In this document: positions 1 through 6,603 of the stretch, piece by piece
Position numbering within the stretch: the stretch's first letter is position 1
Layout of the letters: each line of letters starts with the position of its first letter
Assembly (NCBI GenBank): GCA_018396565.1
Contig: JAGTQO010000006.1
Location: 20,005 to 33,449 of the forward strand
Direction: 5' to 3'
Origin: Candidatus Bathyarchaeota archaeon
GTDB taxonomy: Archaea; Thermoproteota; Bathyarchaeia; 40CM-2-53-6; RBG-13-38-9
Length of the DNA: 13,445 nt
The notes under the pieces: model-generated
Told to the model about the DNA's origin: nothing
The model's input: the letters and a program-made list of their open reading frames with translations, nothing else
Database searches by the model: none
Translations under genes and position numbers: made by a program

Positions 1-489
1 TAATATGTCAAAGAGAACTCCCTGCTGGCATAGCTCCCATGTCGGTGTAGAGCCAGGATTAAACTTTGAGACCCTCCAACCTCTCTCCGACTCAACCCTC
101 CCCTCCAAGACCCTAGATAATAGGCGGAGAGAGCATGTTCCAAGATTGTCGAGAATCCACGAGTCTAGGACGCGGCTGGAGGAGAGCTCAGTAACCCTCC
201 TCTCCAAGTATGGGCCGATAGTAATTATGTAAGCAGCTATCTCCTCCACACATTTGAGTTGCTCCGAAAGTTTTGTGCTTATAAACATTAAGTTGCCCTT
301 GAGCCTCACACCATCAAGCCTAACCTCCTCCACCCCAACATACTCATACAAGGCAACGGGTCTGATCAGACTGTTACATTCCTCGATGAGGCCCTCCAAG
401 TTTCTTACCCTCTCAGCTATCCGACCTATGCTCCTGAAGTTTAGGGCATCCTCCATCGAAAGGTTGATCTTAACACTCAGGACAGTCAA
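1..489 (-). CDS. Vitamin B12-dependent methionine synthase activation-domain-like protein (partial, 3' end off the window)
   Basis: The minus strand is open for 163 codons to the left edge, so the C-terminus (perhaps 50-60 residues by family length) is missing. The start is taken as TTG at 489: an in-frame TAG lies three codons upstream and a GAGGT ribosome site sits about 8 nt before it. An ATG at codon 12 is the alternative. Recognisable family features are a segment reading ITIGPYLERRVTEL (residues 89-102), then a helix with DSWILDNLGTCS (109-120), then NPGSTPTWELCQQGVLF (144-160). The last corresponds to the family motif SPGxxxWxLxxQxxLF. In MetH this domain binds S-adenosylmethionine for reductive reactivation of cob(II)alamin. 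Stand-alone versions occur in anaerobes with corrinoid methyltransferases. No partner gene is visible. The plus-strand frames here are shadows. Family call fairly sure; function inferred. Confidence 0.78.
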   Translation of the reverse strand, partial: MTVLSVKINLSMEDALNFRSIGRIAERVRNLEGLIEECNSLIRPVALYEYVGVEEVRLDGVRLKGNLMFISTKLSEQLKCVEEIAAYIITIGPYLERRVTELSSSRVLDSWILDNLGTCSLRLLSRVLEGRVESERGWRVSKFNPGSTPTWELCQQGVLFDIL

Positions 490-598
490 GAACCTCTACC
501 TCAAAGCATCTATCCGCTCGAAAAATTTCTCAAATATGCTTTAAAACATTACCAGACAATTATTAACTCATCACCCAAACAGTTTAATGGGTAGTCAA

Positions 599-606
599 CT
601 TTTTTA
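599..606 (+). promoter_or_regulatory. Possible TATA element for the 643 gene
   Basis: A T-rich TTTTTTAG element lies about 40 nt before the TTG start at 643, in the 153-nt region between this gene and the divergent minus-strand gene. An AGGG ribosome-site candidate lies about 8 nt before the TTG. The match to the archaeal TATA consensus is weak. Confidence 0.3.
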
Positions 607-642
607 GCAACTACCTCACCCACTTACCGTTAGGGAATAGTA

Positions 643-1083
643 TTGAGAGCCAAATATCTCCCACTCCATATTCTGGCGTTCACATCCATTATGGCGATGT
701 GCATAAGCAATGTTGCTGCAGGTGGGGCGATTCAAGGAACGGTCTACACACGCAACCATTTAGGTGATTACAGGGCGACCGGATGGGCGAACATAACTGT
801 AACAGGCGGTCCATTGATTCACAGCGCTCAATCTCACGTGGACGGTAGTTACCAAATCTATCTTCCAGCAGGAACCTACACAATCACTGCGGAGCTTCCT
901 GGCTATAAACCGTCCACAGCCACAGTGAGTGTGTCAGAAGGTTCCTTTACAACACTTAACTTCTACCTGGAGGAATCAGGTGTTCCGATTCCTGAGTTTA
1001 CAGACTATCTCAGACCAACATTCATATCCATGGTACTCATCTTGCTGGTGATGGTGAAAAGAAAAATAGTCAGCAAGAATTAA
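643..1083 (+). CDS. Secreted carboxypeptidase-regulatory-like (beta-sandwich) protein with IPEF/transmembrane C-tail
   Basis: This is a 146-aa exported protein. Residues 1-26 form a signal peptide ending NVAA. This supports the TTG start, because the next in-frame ATG would remove the basic n-region; AGGG lies about 8 nt upstream. Residues 27-111 match the carboxypeptidase-regulatory-like fold: GGAIQGTV opens the domain, DGSYQIYLPAGTYTITAELPGY is its central signature (split here over residues 67-88), and alternating beta-strands follow. The C-terminus has VPIPEF (114-119), a hydrophobic helix (about 124-138) and a KRK basic tail. This tripartite layout resembles archaeosortase-processed proteins, or may be a simple membrane anchor. 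Such domains usually bind or decorate cell-surface structures; no enzyme residues are visible. The next gene follows after a 37-52 nt gap with its own TATA-like element. Confidence 0.75.
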   Translation: MRAKYLPLHILAFTSIMAMCISNVAAGGAIQGTVYTRNHLGDYRATGWANITVTGGPLIHSAQSHVDGSYQIYLPAGTYTITAELPGYKPSTATVSVSEGSFTTLNFYLEESGVPIPEFTDYLRPTFISMVLILLVMVKRKIVSKN

Positions 1084-1086
1084 ATA
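1079..1086 (+). promoter_or_regulatory. TATA-like element before the thioredoxin-CcdA gene
   Basis: ATTAAATA overlaps the stop codon of the preceding gene. Its centre is about 26 nt before position 1109, which would give a leader of about 12 nt to the ATG at 1121 or about 27 nt to the ATG at 1136. Confidence 0.4.
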
Positions 1087-1120
1087 TCCACTCAACACAT
1101 TCGAGACTCTCCAAGCCTGA

Positions 1121-2356
1121 ATGTGGGGTTACCCTATGGCGTTCCCCAGAAAGCTCAAAAACATTCTGGCGATCGGCATAGCGATCACTATACTTTCAGC
1201 AGCCATCATGAATGTAAGCTCAGCATTCAAGGTTAAGGAGGGAAAGTCTGCGGGTGACGTTTCTGAGGTTGAAGAGGTTCTTGGCGAAGCTCAAAAAATA
1301 TTTGAACCGATAGATGGGCTTATGATAGATGGCAAGACACATGCCGTATTCTTCTACTACACTACATGCCCAGCTTGTGAGGGCGGTGAAAACCTTTACA
1401 TATCCAGATCCTATCCAACTTGGCAGGGGAACCTGACGCGTGAGGAAGTTAAATTCGACGCTGTAAACTATTACAGGAAGAAGGATGTCGGCGAGGCTTA
1501 TTTCAAAGCCTTTAACGTATCAAGGAGCCAGTACGGCGGGTCCCTCCTCATAATCCACAATTCCAGAGTAGGCCTGGTCTATTACCCCCCATTCGACGAC
1601 CTGAAGATTCGGAATGCAATGTACTATTTGGCAAGAGGTTCTTTGGAGGCGTCTAAATACAGCGGAGGCGGACAGTATCTATCACCAGCCCTAATCTATG
1701 TTTTAGGCGCAACCTCAGGCTTCAATCCATGTCTGATCGCACTCATCTCATTCTTCTTCGCCACAGCAACCCAAACTGAGCTGAGGAGGGCCGCGAGGAG
1801 GATAGGTCTGGTTGCCATAGGCCTCCTCTACACATACACCCTCCTGTTCTCCCTCATAATCTCAAACCCAACAGTCATGGGTTCACTCGAATCCATAACC
1901 TGGATCATTATCATCATCCTCGTAGCCTTGGGCCTACTCCATTTCGTCGAGGTCTCCTACGATATGTATGCAAGGAGGTGGGGAGGAGGCAGCGGAATAG
2001 AAGCGAAGACATTCCTCTTCCGAACCCCAAAATTCCTGAAGACTCTCCTGTCGAGAGCTAAGGAAGCTAATAGCCCACTATTCGACTTCACCCTAGGATC
2101 CATATTCTCCCTAGTCAAATTTCCATGCATCGCAGCTCTACTCATATTTCTACTCGTCAGATCAACCTCGCCCATGACGGATACGATCATATTCACTTTT
2201 GGAGTCGCCACTCCTGTGATTCTGCTTGGAGCACTCATAGGACTCGGAATGGTTAAAGTCAACAAGTTGGACAGCCTACAGTTTAAGGGAAGATTGATTC
2301 AGAGGTTGCTGATCGGAGCAGCATTAATAATCTCAGCCATAATAGTGGTGCCTTGA
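1121..2356 (+). CDS. Thioredoxin-CcdA fusion: membrane thiol-disulfide electron transporter (DsbD-like)
   Basis: The protein is 411 aa from ATG 1121. ATG 1136 (406 aa) is an equal candidate, with a weak GGGGTT upstream and a more compact signal anchor. Residues 8-36 are a signal or anchor segment. Residues about 50-175 form a thioredoxin-like domain outside the membrane with the active site TTCPACEGGE (Cys83-x-x-Cys86). Residues about 186-411 are a CcdA/DsbD-type domain of roughly six helices. It carries the two family cysteines in GFNPCLIAL (Cys204, first helix) and VKFPCIAAL (Cys336, in the second half). Known CcdA/DsbD proteins pass electrons from cytoplasmic thioredoxin to exported thiol proteins. 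Domain order is reversed relative to DsbD, whose thioredoxin-like domain is C-terminal. The usual cis-proline after the CxxC is not evident: the position reads YGGSLLII. Function inferred from family; partners unknown. Confidence 0.85.
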   Translation: MWGYPMAFPRKLKNILAIGIAITILSAAIMNVSSAFKVKEGKSAGDVSEVEEVLGEAQKIFEPIDGLMIDGKTHAVFFYYTTCPACEGGENLYISRSYPTWQGNLTREEVKFDAVNYYRKKDVGEAYFKAFNVSRSQYGGSLLIIHNSRVGLVYYPPFDDLKIRNAMYYLARGSLEASKYSGGGQYLSPALIYVLGATSGFNPCLIALISFFFATATQTELRRAARRIGLVAIGLLYTYTLLFSLIISNPTVMGSLESITWIIIIILVALGLLHFVEVSYDMYARRWGGGSGIEAKTFLFRTPKFLKTLLSRAKEANSPLFDFTLGSIFSLVKFPCIAALLIFLLVRSTSPMTDTIIFTFGVATPVILLGALIGLGMVKVNKLDSLQFKGRLIQRLLIGAALIISAIIVVP

Positions 2357-2376
2357 CGGCCAAATAATTCTTAAGT

Positions 2377-2384
2377 ATAAAATT
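2377..2384 (+). promoter_or_regulatory. TATA box of the 2408 gene
   Basis: TATAAAAT is a near-consensus archaeal TATA box. A start about 26 nt from its centre falls at about 2406, practically on the ATG at 2408, so a leaderless or near-leaderless transcript is predicted. Confidence 0.6.
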
Positions 2385-2407
2385 TTAGTGTAGCACGGCA
2401 CCTTAAT

Positions 2408-2896
2408 ATGGAAGATGTTGGAGTGCAAAATCTTAAGAGCCGAAAGCTCCCTTTAAGTGTAGGTATGGTGAGTAGTCGAATGGCAATCCCCTTCCCAGGC
2501 ATCCCACCTCCAACATTCCCACCGAGACCGAGAGCAGTGAGAGGATTCGTAGTATCACTGGCTGCAGGGATCATGACAATCATAGCAGGCATCGCAGGTA
2601 CAGCGGTTGCGATACTCTTTCCGGGGGATGTCCCAGTCTGGCTAGCACCCTACGTTCTAGGTGGCATAGTATTAGGATTCGTCCTTGGAATATTGATATT
2701 TCTCGGAGCCTTCCTGATATGGCACCGTTACCTTGCTTTGGGTGGAATAATGGTTTTCTTCTGCTCCCTAGCCAACGTCTACCTGATTGTAGTGTACTTC
2801 ATAACGACGATATGGTCATACGTAGTCTTAGCGTTGGGTCTTTTAGCACTCATCTTTGGAATCATAGGTGCAGCGCTTGGAATAGCAGGCAAATAA
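2408..2896 (+). CDS. Four-helix membrane protein with proline-rich N-terminus (unknown function)
   Basis: The protein is 162 aa and the family is not recognised. Residues 1-45 are soluble and include a proline-rich stretch, PFPGIPPPTFPPRPR (28-42). Four hydrophobic Gly/Ala-rich segments follow at about 46-70, 80-104, 109-131 and 134-160, with short loops (WHRY at 105-108). The start at 2408 is chosen because a strong TATA box places the transcript start almost on this ATG. ATG 2465 and ATG 2480 are alternatives that would give a protein beginning close to the proline-rich stretch. The layout loosely resembles small four-helix families such as DUF4064, but this is not established. A small ORF begins 3 nt after its stop, suggesting a shared transcript. 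Confidence 0.7.
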   Translation: MEDVGVQNLKSRKLPLSVGMVSSRMAIPFPGIPPPTFPPRPRAVRGFVVSLAAGIMTIIAGIAGTAVAILFPGDVPVWLAPYVLGGIVLGFVLGILIFLGAFLIWHRYLALGGIMVFFCSLANVYLIVVYFITTIWSYVVLALGLLALIFGIIGAALGIAGK

Positions 2897-2899
2897 CCG

Positions 2900-3070
2900 A
2901 TGGACATAAGAAACATTCGGCTGGCATCCACCCTAGAATCGCTGAAAAGAGGCTTGCCAGACCTCAAGAATGCTATGGGTAACTGGAAAATGATGCCAAT
3001 GTTGAAATTGCAAGCGGCGCTTTCAAATCACAAACCTATGAAGGAAGCTCCATCGTTTCAAAAGAAGTAA
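2900..3070 (+). CDS. Possible small protein of 56 aa
   Basis: ATG at 2900 lies 3 nt after the preceding stop. The frame runs 56 codons to TAA at 3068-3070, just 4 nt before the next gene's first ATG. The peptide is basic (many Lys and Arg) and Met-rich, starting MDIRNIRLASTLESLKRGL, with amphipathic character and no membrane segment. It fills an otherwise empty 178-nt gap almost exactly, and this spacing favours a real operon member. No clear ribosome site precedes it (only a GGC about 10 nt upstream) and no family is recognised, so it may also be a chance frame. Confidence 0.45.
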   Translation: MDIRNIRLASTLESLKRGLPDLKNAMGNWKMMPMLKLQAALSNHKPMKEAPSFQKK

Positions 3071-3074
3071 ATAC

Positions 3075-5663
3075 ATGTTGAATAGGAGATGTCGGTGGCT
3101 AACCTCAATGTTCCCACATAAGAAGTTTTTACTACTAACTTTGGTTATGTGGACTTCTTTCTCATGGTTTACTCACCAAGTGAGCAGCCAACCGGATGTC
3201 ACCTTAAAACCAAATCATTCCGGCTGGATCGATGATGTTAAGCATTGGTACCACGTCGTTGGAGAGGCAGTTGCAAAGGACACCGCCACATCAAATTACA
3301 CTGTCCGGGTTGATGCGACATTTCAATACGATGACGGTAGCCCTCCAGATACTGTGTCCTCATACACGTTTCTTGAACTCGTTGGGAGAAGCGCAGGTCA
3401 TGATACAGCGCCCTTCCATATTATCTTGGCGAACGCAACAAAAGCCAGTAAAGTCTCAGCTTATAATCTAGCAATCCAAACGTGGCCTTCAGACAATTAC
3501 CCGTATAGACAGTTTACAAACTCTACAACATCCTCGGTGGTTGCCGGTAAGCTTCAACTTACAGGAAACGTAACCAACACAGGATCGGTCGACGCAACAT
3601 TTGTTCAGGTCATAGCTACATTCTATGACATAATTGGCACTGTAAACTATGTCAACTGGACATATGTGTCAGGCATGAATCTGACAGCAGGAGCTTCAGC
3701 ATCGTTTGAACTCATAGCGTTGAATAAGACGAATGTGAATAGATACAGGTTACAAGTTCAGTGTTGTGAATATGAGAAGACTCCTACCACACCGGATTTC
3801 TTTCTGAAGCCCATATTTCCAATAGAGAGATCTATAGTTCAGGGAGACTCAGCTGCATACGAAATACGCATAATTCCCAACGCAGCCCTTCCATACACTA
3901 ATCCAGTCACTATTACATCCATCGGTCAACCTGAAGGGTCAAACATTGTCTTTCAACCAAGCAACGTACTTCCCTCAAGTCAACCGAGCAGAGTTAACAT
4001 AACCGTTACAACATCCAACGCCATCGGTGTCGGCGTAGGTAACTTCATGATAATGGTAATCGCATCACATGCGATGGCGGAAAGAGCATCGGAATTTTAT
4101 CTCACAGTGATTCCACGAGTAGGATTCGACCTCTCCATCTATCCATCTTCAAGAACTGTCTCTCAAGGAAGCCAGGCCATATACACTGTCACTGTGAGGT
4201 CCAGTGGAGGTTTCTCCTCCCAAGTCACGTTAAGTTGCTCAAATACCCCTCAGAAGAGCGTCGCGATCTTCGACATCAACCCGGTGACGCCTACAAGCAC
4301 AGGAACTTCGTCGACGCTGACGATCTCAACAAACATCAGTACCGCCCTTGGAAGCTGCACGTTCAATGTATGCGGTGTTAGCGGCTCAGAGACTCATTGT
4401 GTAAACGCTTCAATAATAGTGACACCTTCGACAGAACCATACTTCACAATATCAGTTAAACCATCCAAAAGGACTGTTATGCGTGGTGGCTCTACAACAT
4501 TCGATGTAACCGTCACCTCACATAACGGGTTCAACTCAGATGTCAACTTAACTCTGAGTGGGCTACCAGCAGGGGCATTAGGGACCTTCAATCCTTCACC
4601 GGTTAGGCCTCCGCCGAATGGTGTAGCCAGCTCCACATTAAATATTTCAGCCGCCACCGGCGCCCCATATGGAACATACGACATCACAGCCATAGGTTCA
4701 AGTTCCGGCTACTCATCCCAACAGGTTCAGGTGACTCTCATAGTCAGCTCACTCGCTCAACCTGATTTCGGAATCTACATAATGCCCACGACACTCTCAA
4801 TAGTTCAGAATAGGTCAGGCGTCGCCACGATCCAAATCGTTTCGATAAACAATTTCGCTGAGGCTGTTAATCTCACGCTCCATAACATACCTCCAGGGGT
4901 CACATATATGATCTCGAACCATGTAGTTGCTCCCTTGCCTGGAGGGTATGTAAACACAAAACTTGCAATCCAGACGAGTAGCTCCACAAGTATTGGAAAC
5001 TACACCTTGACACTCAGGGGTGAGAGCTCCAGTAAAACCCATACAATAAACTTCTTCTTAGTCGTTGTGGAAGCCCCGTCACCCTCTTTTGGTAGATGTA
5101 TAATCGCTACAGCCACCTATGGTTCAGAATTATCCCCTCAAGTCCAGTTTCTGAGAGAGTTTAGGGATCGGCGTGTCCTCTCAACATTTTCAGGGAGAGA
5201 GTTTATGGGTGCCTTCAACATGTGGTACTACTCATTCAGCCCCCATGTGGCGTCATGGCTTATAGACAATCCCTCAGGCAGGGAGGTTCTGAAAGTTATG
5301 TTGATTCCTCTACTTGAGACCCTTCAACTCTCAGAGAAGATCTACGTGATATTCGGATTCGCCCCTGAACTCGCAATCACCATGGCGGGTGTACTCGCCA
5401 GTTTCCTTATAGGCCTCACATACTTTTGGGCTCCCGCAACCTTCATTCTCAAGGCCATTCCATTCAAGAATCGTGGGAGACTTGTCTCTTCAGCTATAAT
5501 TTCATGGTCGGCTTCAATCGCACTTCTTGCTATAGGTGTTGCAACTTCGACTGCACCCCTTGTAATGGCGGCATCCACTATACTGGTCTTATGTACCGTT
5601 ACCTTAGGCTCCTGTATACCTATGGTAGTGTTGAGAGTCCTGAAGGTTTGGCGACTCTGGTAG
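3075..5663 (+). CDS. Large surface protein: FxLYD-like domain, four Ig-like repeats, CFI-box and three membrane helices
   Basis: The protein is 862 aa. ATG 3108 (codon 12) is an alternative start with GGTGG upstream and a neater signal peptide. The signal peptide covers about residues 12-38 and ends VSSQ. Residues about 150-227 resemble an FxLYD domain (GKLQLTGNVTNTGS, ATFYDIIG). Four Ig-like repeats follow (about 241-347, 350-452, 455-558, 563-667). Each opens with a hydrophobic strand and P-S-x-x-T-V-x-x-G, and contains an F-x-x-x-V-T/N-L strand. Residues 675-745 are a CFI-box: CIIATATYGSELSPQVQFLR, then EFRDR, then FSPHVASWL. Three hydrophobic segments (about 758-788, 803-825, 827-855) follow. 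Multiple N-x-S/T sequons suggest N-glycosylation. The repeats face the exterior and the C-terminus anchors the protein. CFI-box function is unknown. No enzyme motif is seen. Confidence 0.82.
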   Translation: MLNRRCRWLTSMFPHKKFLLLTLVMWTSFSWFTHQVSSQPDVTLKPNHSGWIDDVKHWYHVVGEAVAKDTATSNYTVRVDATFQYDDGSPPDTVSSYTFLELVGRSAGHDTAPFHIILANATKASKVSAYNLAIQTWPSDNYPYRQFTNSTTSSVVAGKLQLTGNVTNTGSVDATFVQVIATFYDIIGTVNYVNWTYVSGMNLTAGASASFELIALNKTNVNRYRLQVQCCEYEKTPTTPDFFLKPIFPIERSIVQGDSAAYEIRIIPNAALPYTNPVTITSIGQPEGSNIVFQPSNVLPSSQPSRVNITVTTSNAIGVGVGNFMIMVIASHAMAERASEFYLTVIPRVGFDLSIYPSSRTVSQGSQAIYTVTVRSSGGFSSQVTLSCSNTPQKSVAIFDINPVTPTSTGTSSTLTISTNISTALGSCTFNVCGVSGSETHCVNASIIVTPSTEPYFTISVKPSKRTVMRGGSTTFDVTVTSHNGFNSDVNLTLSGLPAGALGTFNPSPVRPPPNGVASSTLNISAATGAPYGTYDITAIGSSSGYSSQQVQVTLIVSSLAQPDFGIYIMPTTLSIVQNRSGVATIQIVSINNFAEAVNLTLHNIPPGVTYMISNHVVAPLPGGYVNTKLAIQTSSSTSIGNYTLTLRGESSSKTHTINFFLVVVEAPSPSFGRCIIATATYGSELSPQVQFLREFRDRRVLSTFSGREFMGAFNMWYYSFSPHVASWLIDNPSGREVLKVMLIPLLETLQLSEKIYVIFGFAPELAITMAGVLASFLIGLTYFWAPATFILKAIPFKNRGRLVSSAIISWSASIALLAIGVATSTAPLVMAASTILVLCTVTLGSCIPMVVLRVLKVWRLW

Positions 5664-5722
5664 GCACCTCACGTAACTAGTTCAAATCGAAGTCTAGTCG
5701 GTGAACCCAAAACTTTACAAGA

Positions 5723-5730
5723 AAATTATA
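5723..5730 (+). promoter_or_regulatory. TATA box of the SDR gene
   Basis: AAATTATA places a transcript start at about 5752, followed by GGTCGGTG and the ATG at 5767. Its position argues against a GTG start at 5701, which would lie upstream of the promoter. Confidence 0.45.
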
Positions 5731-5766
5731 GCAACCCTCCAAGATCGATATCGGTCGGTGTATATT

Positions 5767-6516
5767 ATGAGGTTGAAAAGTAAGGTTGTACTTGTCACAG
5801 GGGCAGGTCGAGGAATAGGCAGGGCCATAGCCAAACTTTTCGCGCAGGAAGGTGCAAAGGTTGTGATCAACTATAGCAAGTCTGAGAGTGAAGCGGCAAG
5901 TCTCGCCAAGGAGATAGAAGAGATAGGTGGGGAGTCCCTACTCGTCAAGGCAGATGTCTCGAAGAGTGATCAAGTAAAGGAGATGGTCAAGAGAGTAATC
6001 GACAGGTTCGGTAGGATAGATGTTCTTGTGAACAATGCCGGAGTTCTTTTCCCAGCGAGCTTCTTAGACTCTACAGAGGATATGTGGAATAGAACAATAG
6101 ATGTTAATCTCAAAGGGGCCTACCTATGTTCGAAGGAGGTTGCGCCGATAATGTTGAGTCAGAGGAAGGGTAAGGTAATTAACATAGCCTCAGTCTGCGG
6201 TCTAGCCCAACATTCAGCACTAGGCAATACTCCATACGCTGTCTCGAAAGCAGGTTTGATAGGTCTGACCAGGTCATTGGCAGTGAATCTAGGCCCCTAC
6301 ATAAACGTCAACGCTATAGCTCCGGGAGTAATTGATACGGACATGGTTTCCTTCTTCACTCCTGAAAGAAAAAGAATGATCATTGAGGAGACTTTGCTAA
6401 AGAGAGTTGGGAGACCTGAGGAGGTTGCTAAAGTCGCCTTATTCCTCGCCTCAGAAGAGTCTGACTTCATAACAGGCGAAGTGATAACCGTCTCAGGCGG
6501 AAGGGGGATGAGGTAA
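5767..6516 (+). CDS. SDR-family NAD(P)-dependent oxidoreductase (3-oxoacyl-reductase/FabG type)
   Basis: This is a 249-aa classical short-chain dehydrogenase/reductase. ATG 5767 is chosen over an in-frame GTG at 5701 because it gives the usual family length (FabG is about 245 aa), starts six residues before the first beta-strand, and follows a TATA box and a GGTG sequence. Visible signatures are the Rossmann glycine motif TGAGRGIG (11-18), AD at 62-63 for adenine contact, NNAG (89-92), and the catalytic tetrad Asn114, Ser142, Tyr157 and Lys161 (YAVSK). Also present are the IAPGVIDTDM segment (184-193) and the C-terminal ITGEVITVSGG (235-245). Family members reduce 3-oxoacyl thioesters, sugars or other carbonyls; the substrate here cannot be read. 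Archaea generally lack bacterial fatty-acid synthesis, so a FabG role is not assumed. It is monocistronic by its own promoter. Confidence 0.9.
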   Translation: MRLKSKVVLVTGAGRGIGRAIAKLFAQEGAKVVINYSKSESEAASLAKEIEEIGGESLLVKADVSKSDQVKEMVKRVIDRFGRIDVLVNNAGVLFPASFLDSTEDMWNRTIDVNLKGAYLCSKEVAPIMLSQRKGKVINIASVCGLAQHSALGNTPYAVSKAGLIGLTRSLAVNLGPYINVNAIAPGVIDTDMVSFFTPERKRMIIEETLLKRVGRPEEVAKVALFLASEESDFITGEVITVSGGRGMR

Positions 6517-6556
6517 AGACTTCATCCAAATCTCCCCCTCACACGCATCAAATAAG

Positions 6557-6572
6557 CTTATATATAATATAG
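6557..6572 (+). promoter_or_regulatory. TATA box of the ABC ATPase pair
   Basis: The AT-rich CTTATATATAATATAG is the strongest TATA element in the window. It predicts a transcript start near 6588-6592 and a leader of about 12-16 nt to the ATG at 6604. Confidence 0.6.
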
Positions 6573-6603
6573 TAATGGGATGTCATTTGGAACAGTTTAG
6601 CTG

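Noticed and set aside
5..544. Two plus-strand open frames at the left edge (75 and 96 codons)
   Set aside because: Their translations look random. The opposite strand reads continuously with recognisable B12-activation-domain motifs, so they are shadows.
571..590. Inverted repeat ACCCA...TGGGT in the divergent intergenic region
   Set aside because: A five-base stem in a short region is expected by chance and no second copy was found.
5664..5700. Terminator after the large surface protein
   Set aside because: No T-run or hairpin is visible in this gap.
5701..5766. GTG start adding 22 residues to the SDR protein
   Set aside because: It lies upstream of a TATA element at 5723-5730 and would extend the protein beyond normal SDR length; ATG 5767 fits the family.
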